From the NCBI GenBank assembly GCA_964619405.1, contig CAZUCF010000009.1, forward strand, positions 1 through 40,028: 40,028 nt of DNA, in the 5' to 3' direction. This document shows positions 23,226 to 33,274 of this stretch, piece by piece. Source of the DNA: JABIDZ01 sp964619405 (lineage in GTDB: Archaea; Iainarchaeota; Iainarchaeia; Iainarchaeales; JAAZKV01). Within the stretch, counting starts at the first letter, position 1; each line of letters opens with the position of its first letter. Below the pieces are notes generated by a model, which was not told where the DNA came from, ran no database searches, and worked only from the letters and a program-made list of their open reading frames with translations. The position numbers and the translations under genes were made by a program.

Positions 23226-23711
23226 ATGATTTACAACCAATTAAAAGAAAAAAGAGCACAAGGAACAATTGAATACTTAGTTATCGTTGCAATAGTAGTT
23301 GTGATTGCTTTAGTAGTAATAGGAATCTTATTACAATTAATGGGCCAAGGAGCAGGAATAGGTGAAACATCATCACAAATAGCTTGGAAGAGTGCGCAAC
23401 CATTCGCAATAACTGATTGGAAAATGACTAGTGATGGCAACCTTGTAATAATATTACAAAACAATTCTTCAGATACACTTGACTTGGTAAAGGTTAGTGT
23501 TGGAAGAGGAAATGATTGGAATACAGGAATAACTGGAATACCAAGCGGAGCAAAAACAGCAGAAACAGAAGTAATAATAACAACCACTGGAATAAACACA
23601 AACACTCAATACGCTTTTCCAAAAGCAAGTATTTACATAGATTATAACTCTCCTGATTTATCAAACAAAAGACAAGCAGGATCAGCAGACATAACAGGAA
23701 TTTCAGGTTAA
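23226..23711 (+). CDS. class III pilin (major pilin candidate 2)
   Basis: A 161-residue paralog of the preceding pilin. Basic signal ending KEKRA, then QGTIEYLVIVAIVVVIALVV: predicted cleavage Ala/Gln, mature Glu5, hydrophobic helix of ~22 residues. The head has the same strands in the same order (WKSAQPFAITDWKM, NLVIILQNNSSDTLDL, INTNTQYAFPKASIYIDYNSPD) and ends SADITGISG. Separate promoters and terminators let the two pilins vary in ratio. It could be a second major pilin or an alternative filament. Confidence 0.92.
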   Translation: MIYNQLKEKRAQGTIEYLVIVAIVVVIALVVIGILLQLMGQGAGIGETSSQIAWKSAQPFAITDWKMTSDGNLVIILQNNSSDTLDLVKVSVGRGNDWNTGITGIPSGAKTAETEVIITTTGINTNTQYAFPKASIYIDYNSPDLSNKRQAGSADITGISG

Positions 23712-23722
23712 ACGAATTAGAA

Positions 23723-23758
23723 AATATTAGGAAGGCAAAAACCTTCTTAATATTTTTT
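23723..23758 (+). terminator. terminator of the second pilin
   Basis: Stem AATATTAGGAAGG pairs with CCTTCTTAATATT (13 pairs, one G-U on the plus strand) and is followed by T residues. It lies between convergent genes and may serve both strands. Confidence 0.75.
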
Positions 23759-23765
23759 AAAAAAA

Positions 23766-24584
23766 CTAATTTTTTATTTTAATTAAAGAAGAAGAAGAAA
23801 TGTTTCTTGAAGAATAATTAAGTAACGCATTAAACCAAACAGGAAAATTATTAGAATCAAAATCATAACTTGTTCTTAAATCAAAATCTATTTTTCTACC
23901 AGCACCAGAATCAATGTTAAAAGAATTGTTTTCAATTACAATTATTGAATTATAATCATTGTAAACCAAATTCAAAGTATTTGCACTCGTAGGAGAAATA
24001 CTCTCAGTTAAATAAAAGTAAGTATTGCTATCAAAATAATACAAGTTCAAATCAGTGTTACCTGAAACAAAAACCCATTCATAATAATTCAAGTTATTAT
24101 CAACAAACAAATTCAAGTCAATTGAATTCAAAGCACTAGAATTTGAAACAAAACTGTTTTCATTTAAATCATAATCAACATTGTAAACAAACAAATCATT
24201 AAAAAATAATTCAATACTACCATCTTTCAAATTAGTGAAATCAATGCTTTCTTCACCAGAAAATATTGGGAAAAAACTATTTTCTAAAAAAGATTCATAA
24301 CTTGAGATTTTTTGTGAAACATTATAATCTTTTGGCAAAGAATCATTAATTGAAATAATAATATTATTGTTTTGGAATTCTAAATCCAAATCAAAACCAA
24401 CAATTTTTTTCAAATTACTCGCAATATTATCATTTAAAATAGGTTGAGAAAGCATTGCATAATTAGACAAAACCCTTGTTTCAACACCCATTGAATTGTT
24501 TAAATAAACTTGCGCAAATATAACAATAGTTGAAGCAAAAAGAATTATTGAAATCGTGAAAAGAAAACCTTTTTTTGAAATCAT
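23766..24584 (-). CDS. pilin-like exported protein, last gene of the minor-pilin operon
   Basis: A 272-residue protein. N-terminus MISKKG, then FLFTISIILFASTIVIFAQVYL: a prepilin-like charged start and hydrophobic helix, but with Phe instead of Gln and no Glu5. The remainder is a long Asn/Asp/Ser-rich beta region with many NxS/T sequons, which suggests surface exposure and N-glycosylation. ATGA overlap with the upstream gene. It looks like a pseudopilin or minor tip subunit; the lack of Glu5 is typical of first-loaded minor pilins in other systems (inference). Confidence 0.7.
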   Translation of the reverse strand: MISKKGFLFTISIILFASTIVIFAQVYLNNSMGVETRVLSNYAMLSQPILNDNIASNLKKIVGFDLDLEFQNNNIIISINDSLPKDYNVSQKISSYESFLENSFFPIFSGEESIDFTNLKDGSIELFFNDLFVYNVDYDLNENSFVSNSSALNSIDLNLFVDNNLNYYEWVFVSGNTDLNLYYFDSNTYFYLTESISPTSANTLNLVYNDYNSIIVIENNSFNIDSGAGRKIDFDLRTSYDFDSNNFPVWFNALLNYSSRNISSSSLIKIKN

Positions 24585-25009
24585 TTATACCACGCCTCTA
24601 TACTAACAACAAAAAAATCAAAATCGTCCCCATCATTAACAACTATTGCTCTATTAACAACAATTAATTCATCATAACTTTTTGAACAACCTGATTTCGA
24701 AGCAATAATAGTTGAAAAAGAACTATTCTCAGGAATTAAACTAACTTCAAAACAAATTGATTGGGGTGTTGAATTTATTTTTTCTAACAAAAGTTCTGAT
24801 GACCCCTGAATTATTGCATCCTCTAAATAATTACCTTTTTCAAGAACAATTGATAAATCACGAGAAGAATTAATTAAATCAATATTATTCCAAGAAGAAA
24901 AACTTATTTGAGAAACATAATACAAAGAAGTAATAATCAAAAAGAAAAGCAATGTTAAACCAAGAAAAGAATCTAATGTAATAACAAAACCATTATTTTT
25001 CAAGAGCAA
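24581..25009 (-). CDS. pilin-like minor subunit
   Basis: A 142-residue protein with N-terminus MLLKNNG followed by FVITLDSFLGLTLLFFLIITSLYYV, a prepilin-like helix without Gln1 or Glu5, and a short exported domain with two Cys (near residues 85 and 107). It overlaps the upstream gene by 17 bp and the downstream gene by ATGA. Its place in a run of four pilin-like genes supports a minor pilin role. Confidence 0.7.
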   Translation of the reverse strand: MLLKNNGFVITLDSFLGLTLLFFLIITSLYYVSQISFSSWNNIDLINSSRDLSIVLEKGNYLEDAIIQGSSELLLEKINSTPQSICFEVSLIPENSSFSTIIASKSGCSKSYDELIVVNRAIVVNDGDDFDFFVVSIEAWYK

Positions 25010-25508
25010 TCACTCCCCTCAAAGTACACATTTCACCATTAAACAAAATTATTCTATCATAATTTAATTCAAATTCATTATCAGAAAAAGTATTACTCGA
25101 AGAATAATAAGGCAACAAAAAACCACTCGAATCAAACAATTGTATTTTGAAAGAATACGGCCCAAAACCAATTTTTTCTTTTACACTCAAATAATTATTA
25201 TCCAAATGATTAACTAATGCTAACAATTTTTGTTCACTCACAACGTTTTCTTCTGACACCAAACCAAAAAAAACAATTTCATCAATAGTTTTTGTTTCCC
25301 AGTTTACTGGTTGCCCAGAAGAATAAACAAGAACATTCATTGTAGAATGAATTACTTCATCAGCCTTGTTTTTTGATTCACTCAAAGAAACACTTCTAAA
25401 AACAGAGTCCGAACCAATAAAAAAAAAGCCAAGACAAATAACAAAGATTAATACGGCAATAACCAAATCTGGTGAAAAAAACTGTCCCCTTGAATTAATC
25501 CTAATCAT
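24993..25508 (-). CDS. pilin-like minor subunit
   Basis: A 171-residue protein with N-terminus MIRINSRG then QFFSPDLVIAVLIFVICLGFFF. It keeps the Gly/Gln cleavage pair of class III prepilins but has Pro at +5 and Asp at +6. The exported part is ~130 residues and ends with a conserved-looking GEMCTLRGVIALEK. It overlaps its upstream neighbour by 8 bp. Confidence 0.72.
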   Translation of the reverse strand: MIRINSRGQFFSPDLVIAVLIFVICLGFFFIGSDSVFRSVSLSESKNKADEVIHSTMNVLVYSSGQPVNWETKTIDEIVFFGLVSEENVVSEQKLLALVNHLDNNYLSVKEKIGFGPYSFKIQLFDSSGFLLPYYSSSNTFSDNEFELNYDRIILFNGEMCTLRGVIALEK

Positions 25509-25905
25509 AAGAAATGATCACCTTTGACTCTTGTTTTTTGAAAACGATTTCACCATTCAAATCACTAATATTGGATTCAACAATAGCTAGTATTGGAGCA
25601 TCAACAAAAAAATCATTATTGTAATAAGCTCTAACAACATTACTCCCCAACTCAAAACTCTTTAAATCATCATGCCAAAAAAAATGTTCAGTAACAATAG
25701 CATTCTCATCCATCAAATAAACATTATTAATATTTCTCGCAAGCCTATTAGCTATTTCTCTCGCATTCCATTGATCAGAATAATTTTGATTAATCATTGT
25801 CCTATTCTGGAAAAGAAACAAAGAGAAAACAAAAATACTACTAATAAATATTATTGTTATAATAAACTCCATTGAAACTTGGCCAGAACAATTTTTTTTA
25901 AACAT
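25501..25905 (-). CDS. class III pilin-like minor subunit, first gene of operon
   Basis: A 134-residue protein starting MFKKNCSG then QVSMEFIITIIFISSIFVFSLFLF: Gly/Gln cleavage with mature Glu5, the canonical class III signal. In-frame start codons further upstream (ATG 25914 or TTG 25968) are possible, but a TATA box at 25931-25940 makes starts above 25914 unlikely and implies a near-leaderless message. Transcription continues leftward through the three overlapping pilin-like genes. Confidence 0.78.
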   Translation of the reverse strand: MFKKNCSGQVSMEFIITIIFISSIFVFSLFLFQNRTMINQNYSDQWNAREIANRLARNINNVYLMDENAIVTEHFFWHDDLKSFELGSNVVRAYYNNDFFVDAPILAIVESNISDLNGEIVFKKQESKVIISYD

Positions 25906-26271
25906 TTTAATCATACAAATATAATTCAACCATATATAAGAAACATTACCTTGAAAACAATCAAACAAACAAAATTATATCCCAAAATTAAAAAATTTAA
26001 TATTACTTAATGTTAATTAGTATTCAAAATATTAAATTAATTTAGAACAAAAAAATTAATAATAAACTTAAATATTTAATACTAAACATTATTCAACATA
26101 TTAACTTAACTTAAAACAAAAAAATTAATAAAAAAATTAATTAATTAAAAAAATAATTAAAAAAATTAATTAATTAAAAAAATAATTAAAAAAATTAAAA
26201 ACAATAATTATTTAACACATAAAAACACAATAAAACGAATTAAAAAAAAGTTAAACAAAAAAAACAAAAAA
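25906..26271. other. AT-rich intergenic region with imperfect duplications
   Basis: Besides the promoter at 25931-25940, this stretch holds a near-duplicate of AT-rich blocks (about 26025-26065 and 26090-26135, each ending with ACAAAAAAATTAATAA) and two copies of an ATTAATTAATTAAAAAAATAATT palindrome-rich unit near 26130-26190. No gene or stable RNA is apparent. Confidence 0.65.
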
Positions 26272-28911
26272 TTATGGCGGAGTAATTGTAACTAACCACT
26301 CTGAAGTAGTATCATTAATACTTGTTTTACCAACTTTTTCACCATACACAAAAAAAGTATGGGTTGAACCAACTGAACCAGTAGCTGTAACAGGCCAAGA
26401 AATTATTTCACACTCATCCTTATCTAAATTCGTTGAAAAAGGATTGTCTTGTGTTGTGTAAAAAGGAATATCGTCAACAATAGTTGAAACCAAACCCTCT
26501 TTTAACACTACTGGTTCTGTAGCAAAAAAATCATTAGAAAAATCAATGTAATAATAGTATTCACTTGGGTCAGGGCAAACCGAACCCCATGCTTCACAAT
26601 AACAATCACTCTCACTAACTGGCCCACCATTAGTAACATAACTAGGGCAATAAATATCCCAATAACCATAACCATCATAATAATCCACCATCATACAATC
26701 CCCACCAAACATTGTACAAATCCAGTCATACTCATCCCCAACCAAATAATAATATCCCGACTCATAAGAATAACATTCTTTTCCATATTCCCCATTATCA
26801 TACCACTCCCAATAATATGGAATATCCCAAAACAAGTTTCCACAAGAACCACACTCACCATTTGCTGGGTCACAACCACTCATAGGATCCAAACTAACTT
26901 CTATGTCCCCACAATTAGCGTCATAACAACAAACCTCTGCATTAACATCAAAAGAAGTGTAATACATTGCATCAATATCAGTTGTTGGGTAAATAATATT
27001 CAAGTCAATGCTTGGCAAAATTAATTCAATTGTTCTTGTTTCAGTTAAAACAACTTCACCCCTAGTATCTTGAACAAAAGCAGTGAAAGAATATTCTCCC
27101 GCACCCAAATCAGTGTAATTTATATCCAAGTATTTTGGGGAAGTACTAGCATACAATGCTTGAACCTCATCCTCATCCAAAATTCTATTAAAAATCATTA
27201 CATCATCAACACCACCCTTCATCTTACCATAACCATCCGCCCTCATACCTATCCTAATATTTGCACCAGAACCCGTTGGCACGCCCGTCCCTGGTGCCCC
27301 AATAAGGATTCCTGTAGTGGCAACCCCATTTACATAAAAGACTGGAGCAACATCAATTAAAGTAGAACTAACACAATAATGATTCCAACTATTCTTAATA
27401 GTATACGGACCCTGCCATTCTTTATGACTTGTGTTTGCTCTAACGAGAGCTAATTTTCCAGCATCAGAAGTCCTAAAATCAAAAGGATTTTGACTAGCAC
27501 CATTAGAAAGATGTTTCCCAACAAATTGAACCGCTCCAGAAGAAACAGTTATATTCGCCCAAACACAAATAGTTATTGGTCCAGTATACTTTGAGTCATC
27601 TGAATCAACAATACTAATATAATCATCTACACCATCAAAATTCAAGGCTTTCCCAAATTTCCCATCAACCTGCCCTGCCCCACCAATAATCGTCCCATTA
27701 TGATCACCCAAATAATCTATTACTGTTGTCCCATCAATATCATCCATTCTCCACCAACCAACAAGAGAATTATTAAAATCAATAAAAGTTGAAATATTTG
27801 TTAAACCACTAGAAAAAACATTTAAATCAAAATAATCATTGTAAATAGTATCATTGTCAGTAGGCGTAGGAGAAACAAAATAAATAAAAGGCCCTGATAA
27901 ATCAACTATTAGATTTGCTATTACATCAATGCCCGAACCACTAATAATTATTTCTCCATTATAATTGCCTGATTCTTGAGAAAAAATATTTAAATTCAAA
28001 TTTTTGCAAGTGTTAGCAGGAATGTTTTTTTCAAGTGAACCAAACGCAATTTGTCTTACATTACCATCAATGCTAAAAGTAATATTACTATAATTTGTTT
28101 TAGAATTATTGCAAACCAAAAAACTTTCAGAATAAACTCTGTTTGGAATAAGAGACAAACTTTTTTGAGAAGGATAAATAGTTAACCTTTGTTGCCCAGA
28201 CAAACAAGAAAGATTTACTGGGTAAGTAACATTAACAATACTACTAGTAAAATTTAATGTTGCAGAATAATTTCCAACAGAATTGTTTGAACAAACAAGA
28301 TTAATTATTATTGTGTTAGAATCAGCTTCAGAACCACTAGAACCAAAATTAAAAATGTTACCATCTTGTGGAGAAGAAATTTCTGTTCCAGAAAAATCTA
28401 TTGAAAAATTGTAAGACGAATTAGCATTTTGTAAATTCGAAACAATTAATTCTATTTGTCTAGAAGAATTCTGATTCAAGGACTCATTTATTTGTATCGG
28501 AGAAAAAGATAATGATGTTGTTGAAATAGAAACAAAATCACCAAAAGATTCTATTACAAAAATGTGAGAGCCAGTAACATTCGGCCATGCCCCTCTTACA
28601 AAAGCTTTTGTTGTAACATAAAAATTTTGGTCAGCAATACTAAATATTATGTTTTTATTTTCTATAATTGATTTAGACAAATCAACCATTTCTGGAATAA
28701 AAATTTTTACTTCTTTTTTTGAACCAGTTCCAAGAAAATAAATATTGTCAACTTCGTTTGCAAGGATTCGCATTGATTGTAACGCTGTTTGTTGTTGTTG
28801 AACCATTTGTTGAACAGTTATTTGGTCAAAAATTATTCCCATGAAAACAGTTAGAATGAATAAACCTACTGCGAGAATTATTAATGTTTCAATTGATGAT
28901 TGTGCTCTCAA
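26272..28911 (-). CDS. giant pilin-like adhesin with one LamG-type domain and a Cys/Tyr/Trp-rich module
   Basis: An 879-residue protein. N-terminus MRA then QSSIETLIILAVGLFILTVF: class III prepilin signal with mature Glu5. The TTG start has GAGGGG upstream. Residues ~50-130 form a conserved domain shared with the 1385-residue neighbour. ~130-345 are beta-sandwich repeats with many NxS/T sequons. ~382-588 form a concanavalin/LamG-type domain (SLVGWWRMDD ... ALNFDGVDDYISI ... VDDVMIFNRILDEDEVQALY). ~660-790 are unusually rich in Cys, Tyr, Trp and Asp. A final beta region ends at 879. It is probably a filament-tip or surface adhesin that binds glycans. Confidence 0.85.
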   Translation of the reverse strand: MRAQSSIETLIILAVGLFILTVFMGIIFDQITVQQMVQQQQTALQSMRILANEVDNIYFLGTGSKKEVKIFIPEMVDLSKSIIENKNIIFSIADQNFYVTTKAFVRGAWPNVTGSHIFVIESFGDFVSISTTSLSFSPIQINESLNQNSSRQIELIVSNLQNANSSYNFSIDFSGTEISSPQDGNIFNFGSSGSEADSNTIIINLVCSNNSVGNYSATLNFTSSIVNVTYPVNLSCLSGQQRLTIYPSQKSLSLIPNRVYSESFLVCNNSKTNYSNITFSIDGNVRQIAFGSLEKNIPANTCKNLNLNIFSQESGNYNGEIIISGSGIDVIANLIVDLSGPFIYFVSPTPTDNDTIYNDYFDLNVFSSGLTNISTFIDFNNSLVGWWRMDDIDGTTVIDYLGDHNGTIIGGAGQVDGKFGKALNFDGVDDYISIVDSDDSKYTGPITICVWANITVSSGAVQFVGKHLSNGASQNPFDFRTSDAGKLALVRANTSHKEWQGPYTIKNSWNHYCVSSTLIDVAPVFYVNGVATTGILIGAPGTGVPTGSGANIRIGMRADGYGKMKGGVDDVMIFNRILDEDEVQALYASTSPKYLDINYTDLGAGEYSFTAFVQDTRGEVVLTETRTIELILPSIDLNIIYPTTDIDAMYYTSFDVNAEVCCYDANCGDIEVSLDPMSGCDPANGECGSCGNLFWDIPYYWEWYDNGEYGKECYSYESGYYYLVGDEYDWICTMFGGDCMMVDYYDGYGYWDIYCPSYVTNGGPVSESDCYCEAWGSVCPDPSEYYYYIDFSNDFFATEPVVLKEGLVSTIVDDIPFYTTQDNPFSTNLDKDECEIISWPVTATGSVGSTHTFFVYGEKVGKTSINDTTSEWLVTITPP

Positions 28912-29033
28912 AAATAACCCCTCTTTAAAAAATTAAAAAACTTTTTCAATTAAACCAATTCCAAAACATTTTTTGTTAACTATAATAGTATTTTCTTATT
29001 TAAAATGATTTTGAAACACTCGAATCAAAAAAA

Positions 29034-32000
29034 TTATTGGATTATTGAAATGTTTATGTCTTGTAAAAAGGGTTTGGCAACAGCTCTTTGCAAAACAAGT
29101 GATTCTAATCCAGTTACTGATTTAAAATAAGCACTCCAACCAAAATACCTTGAATTATTTAATGTTAAATCGTAATCAAAATTATTTTTCGCGTTTGAAA
29201 TTTGTTGCGTGCTTGTTTTGTTCTCACACAAAGTATCAGAACAAGAATACAAATTTAAATCAATTTTTCTAGAACTCTTTTCAAAATATTCTTTTATTTC
29301 TTCTTCTGATAAAGCTCTATCAAAAATCATTACTTCTTCAATAGAACCATTAAATGCGGTTGTTCCATCACGAGCATCTTTACAAACATAATGCGCCACT
29401 GTAGAAATAACATTAGTCCCAACTCCATCAAAAGTGTTCTTTAATTCTCCATTAACATGCATATAAAATTTATCTTCAATGATGTCTCTAACTATTGTTA
29501 CTAACACCCAAGCATTAGAAGGAATTGCATAAGTCCCATAAAGATCTCTTTCTCCATTATTCCACCAAATTCTAACATAGTTGCTCGCAGTAATTTCAAA
29601 ATTAATGTTATTTGAATGACTATAATTCCCTAAAATAATGTCTCTCACGCCAGTTTCATTTTTAAAAATCCAAGCACTAAAAGTCATGTCCCCATTTGTG
29701 GTATTCCCCAAAACCCCAATATTTGCATAATCATTAATCCCATCACAAAATAGCGAATTAGTATCCCACAATCCATAAGCATTAACATCAGCACCATTAT
29801 ACAATTGACCATCCCTATTATTAGTAGCTGAATTCAAAATCCAACCTTGTGAATTTTTATCATTAAACTGCCACAAACCAACCAAGTTTTCATCAAACAA
29901 ATCATTGCTTGAATCCAATTCATTTCCAAAAGAATAATTAAAATCAGAATTAATTTTTATTTTATCCCACTCGCGTGATTTTCCCACATCAAGAATATTG
30001 TTGTCAACGAATTCTGATTCTAAAAAACTATTATAATCTGCAAGAATTTCTTCTGGAGTCAAAACCTTATCATAAATCTTAACTTCATCTATTAAACCAT
30101 TGAAATAATTATAAGTATCAGTACCAATTTTTGTTGACGTGTCCCCCAAAGTAATTGCACCAGTAACCGTTTTTTGGCCATCCAATAAACCATTAACATA
30201 AATTTTATAATTATTTTCACCAGCATCCTTATCATAAGTAACCGCTATATGATACCACTGAGATGTGTTTAAAACGGTATTTGCATATAATACAACATCG
30301 CTTGTCCCCCACAATATAACATAAGGTTTACTTGTGCTTGTTTGTATGGCTATTTGCCATTCATTAGAAGTTGGTGATCTACGAGATATAAAACTCCCAG
30401 AGCTAATTGTGTCAAAATAAGTCCAAAAACTAATAGACATTTTATTAACAAGATTTATACTACTACTTTTCCCAAGATCAACATAATCACTTGAACCATT
30501 CAAACTCAAAGCATTTGAATCCCACAAACCTTGAGCATTAATATTTGCTGTGCTTACAAGAGTTCCATCAAAATTTCTCGCTGAATCAAAAATAGTTGTC
30601 CCACTTGATTCATTAAACTTGTAATAAGCAACAAGATTAGTATCAAGCCAATCCCCTTTTTGTTTCTCATACAATTCTTTTACCTCGTTTGAAGAAAGAT
30701 CCCTATTCCAAATAATAACTTCTTCTATTAAACCATCAAAAAAAGAAGTGCTCGCAAAATTTATAGTTGATGTCCCAATCCGCAACAAACTCTCAGATAT
30801 ACTCATCGCTTCCCCATTAATAGCAACAGGCGAACCATCAGCAACCCCATTAATATAAATTTGCCCATTCCCACTCCTATCAATAGTACAAACAACATTC
30901 TGCCAAACCCCCAATTTCAAAACACTTGAAGATTTCACATCAATAGCATCTACTGAACACCAAACCACACCACCAACTTCTAATAAACGCCACCCATCAT
31001 TATCAGCATCTTTAAGAGTTAATATCCTACGCGAATTCACACTATTCGGCTTCACCCAAACCGAAACACTAAAATCTTGCGCACCAGACTCAAACTTCAA
31101 ATCTGTAGAATCAACACTAACATAATCAGTTGAACCATTAAAAGAACCAGCATTAGTTCCAAACAAACCAACATCATAAGACTCTGTGCCACTCCAAGAA
31201 CCATTATTTGAATTATAAGAAGAATCTAAAGCATCATCATTCAAATGCCACAAACCAACAATTGATGGTTCATGAAATTCACCTGATTGTGATTCATACA
31301 AATCAAGAATTTCTTGTTCAGATAAAGCTCTGTTCCAAATAGAAACTTCTTCAATTTGACCATCAAAATACTCTATTGTACCACTATAGCCATCATCTCT
31401 GCCTATCTTAGCACTAACATCATTATTATACAAATCAATAGTTCTGTCCACGCAACCCGAAACCCTACCATTTTTTATTGCACAAACAGAATTTTCATTC
31501 CAAAGCCCACCAACTTGTATCCATTCACCAATCTCAGTTGTTTCTGAAAAAAGGGCTGAATTTTGCCCACCCGCATTTTTTATAGCAAAAAGTATTAAAT
31601 TTGTTCGTAATTGTAAAAAATAATTAAAATAAGTACTAAATTTTGCTAAAACTGTTTCATGTTTTGTAGCACTTATACTATCTGCTTTTACCCAAGCAAT
31701 AAAAGTAGCATTTTCTGAAACAACATCTAAATCACCCAAATCAACATAATTGGAATTGCCAAAATTTCCAGCATTAGTATCCCACAAACCAACAGCATAA
31801 GATTCTGTTCCACTCCAAGAACCGTCATTTGAATTATCACTTGAATCAAGAGCATTATTATTCAAATGCCACAAACCAATCAAATTAGAATCAAATAAAT
31901 CATTAGATTCAGATAATTCAGAACCAGTAAAATTTATTTCACCATCAACCATTGAATTAATAGAATCGTTTCTCGCTAAATCATTCCAATCCAATTCTCC

Positions 32001-33191
32001 AATTGTAAACCAATAATTGTTATCACTTTTTTTTACAAAATTTGATAAAAAATAATTTGCTTCAAGGTTTTGAAGAATCACTGAACTAAAGAAAAAAGAT
32101 TCAGAAAGTACTTCTATTAATATTAAAGCAGAGTAACTTGCAGGATTGTTTTGTGAATCAGTATAATTAACAGAAATACTACCATTATAATCTTTGGAAA
32201 TAATATCAGGAATATTAAATGTTAGAGTTGCTTCCTCACAAGAACCAGAATCAATTTGATTTATATCTGTTAAATCTTCTAAATTTGAAATCCACTCAAA
32301 AATATTTCCATCAGAATAACCATTAACACTCCAAGACAAATCATCAAAATCGATTAATGATTTATTACAAATAGAAAATGTTTTTTCAACGTTTGAATTA
32401 ATACTTGATTCAAAACTTGTTTCTAAAGGATAAATCATTAATTCTTCTATTGACAACAAAACTTCAACTCCAATTGAAACAGTTTTTGAAATATTAACAT
32501 CATTTATTTCACCATTAATAACAATATTGCCAGAATAATTTCCAGATGCAAAATCAGAAACAATAAAATCCAAATCAATTGTTTCAATGCTCCCAGAAGG
32601 AATTGTTATTGGATCATCATCCAAATCAAGAGAAACATTTGAATGAGAAAAGTTTTTTGTTATAAAAAAAGTTGCTTGTTCAAAATAATTATTTCTTATT
32701 GAAATGGATTCACTTCTACTTGTTCCAGGAATCGTTGAAAAAGAAATACTATATTGGTTTAACTCAAAATCAAGGTATTGTAATTTAACATTATCACCAT
32801 CAAAAAAAAGATAAATCACTTGTTTTCCATTTTGATTTCTTATTACACCTTCTAAATTAATATCAGTTATTCCAATAATATCATTCCCATTAAACATTTT
32901 AAGCAAAATAACATTTGATGATATAACACTGTTTTCTAAGTCCACGCTTGAAGGAAACTCAATTTCGATTTTTGTCCTTGAACCAATGCCTGAAAGATAA
33001 ACAGTGTTAGAAGCATTAACTATTTTTTGAACAGCAGATTTGGCTAAAAAAAAATCACTCGTCTCATTATTAGTTTGAACTTGCTCAGCATACATTGCAT
33101 AAACAATAACCATTATTACAAGAGAAATACTCAAAACCATCAATAATTCTATTGTTGTTTGCCCCTTCGAAAAAATTTTTTTGTTAGTCAT
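29034..33191 (-). CDS. giant pilin-like adhesin with four LamG-type domains
   Basis: A 1385-residue protein. N-terminus MTNKKIFSKG then QTTIELLMVLSISLVIMVIV: class III prepilin signal, mature Glu5. ~50-150 match the pilin-proximal domain of the neighbouring adhesin, followed by beta-sandwich units to ~430. Four LamG/concanavalin-like domains follow at about 436-632, 643-845, 852-1055 and 1102-1305. Each opens LxGLWHLN-like (or VAYYKFN, VGLWQFN) and closes GxIEEVxIWNRxLSxxE. Sequons are frequent. The first two LamG domains are nearly alike and share GSWSGTESY, which suggests recent internal duplication. It is likely assembled into or on the pilus for attachment to cells or polysaccharide. Confidence 0.87.
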   Translation of the reverse strand: MTNKKIFSKGQTTIELLMVLSISLVIMVIVYAMYAEQVQTNNETSDFFLAKSAVQKIVNASNTVYLSGIGSRTKIEIEFPSSVDLENSVISSNVILLKMFNGNDIIGITDINLEGVIRNQNGKQVIYLFFDGDNVKLQYLDFELNQYSISFSTIPGTSRSESISIRNNYFEQATFFITKNFSHSNVSLDLDDDPITIPSGSIETIDLDFIVSDFASGNYSGNIVINGEINDVNISKTVSIGVEVLLSIEELMIYPLETSFESSINSNVEKTFSICNKSLIDFDDLSWSVNGYSDGNIFEWISNLEDLTDINQIDSGSCEEATLTFNIPDIISKDYNGSISVNYTDSQNNPASYSALILIEVLSESFFFSSVILQNLEANYFLSNFVKKSDNNYWFTIGELDWNDLARNDSINSMVDGEINFTGSELSESNDLFDSNLIGLWHLNNNALDSSDNSNDGSWSGTESYAVGLWDTNAGNFGNSNYVDLGDLDVVSENATFIAWVKADSISATKHETVLAKFSTYFNYFLQLRTNLILFAIKNAGGQNSALFSETTEIGEWIQVGGLWNENSVCAIKNGRVSGCVDRTIDLYNNDVSAKIGRDDGYSGTIEYFDGQIEEVSIWNRALSEQEILDLYESQSGEFHEPSIVGLWHLNDDALDSSYNSNNGSWSGTESYDVGLFGTNAGSFNGSTDYVSVDSTDLKFESGAQDFSVSVWVKPNSVNSRRILTLKDADNDGWRLLEVGGVVWCSVDAIDVKSSSVLKLGVWQNVVCTIDRSGNGQIYINGVADGSPVAINGEAMSISESLLRIGTSTINFASTSFFDGLIEEVIIWNRDLSSNEVKELYEKQKGDWLDTNLVAYYKFNESSGTTIFDSARNFDGTLVSTANINAQGLWDSNALSLNGSSDYVDLGKSSSINLVNKMSISFWTYFDTISSGSFISRRSPTSNEWQIAIQTSTSKPYVILWGTSDVVLYANTVLNTSQWYHIAVTYDKDAGENNYKIYVNGLLDGQKTVTGAITLGDTSTKIGTDTYNYFNGLIDEVKIYDKVLTPEEILADYNSFLESEFVDNNILDVGKSREWDKIKINSDFNYSFGNELDSSNDLFDENLVGLWQFNDKNSQGWILNSATNNRDGQLYNGADVNAYGLWDTNSLFCDGINDYANIGVLGNTTNGDMTFSAWIFKNETGVRDIILGNYSHSNNINFEITASNYVRIWWNNGERDLYGTYAIPSNAWVLVTIVRDIIEDKFYMHVNGELKNTFDGVGTNVISTVAHYVCKDARDGTTAFNGSIEEVMIFDRALSEEEIKEYFEKSSRKIDLNLYSCSDTLCENKTSTQQISNAKNNFDYDLTLNNSRYFGWSAYFKSVTGLESLVLQRAVAKPFLQDINISIIQ

Positions 33192-33274
33192 TGAAAAAAT
33201 AAAGTAAATAGTGTATTTATTATTAGTGTTTGACTCATAAAAAGATTTTTATTAACAAAAAACATTTTATTTAC

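Noticed and set aside
26130..26190. Possible replication origin in the AT-rich palindromic spacer
   Set aside because: There are no origin-recognition-box-like repeats and no cdc6/orc1 gene nearby; high AT content alone is not evidence.
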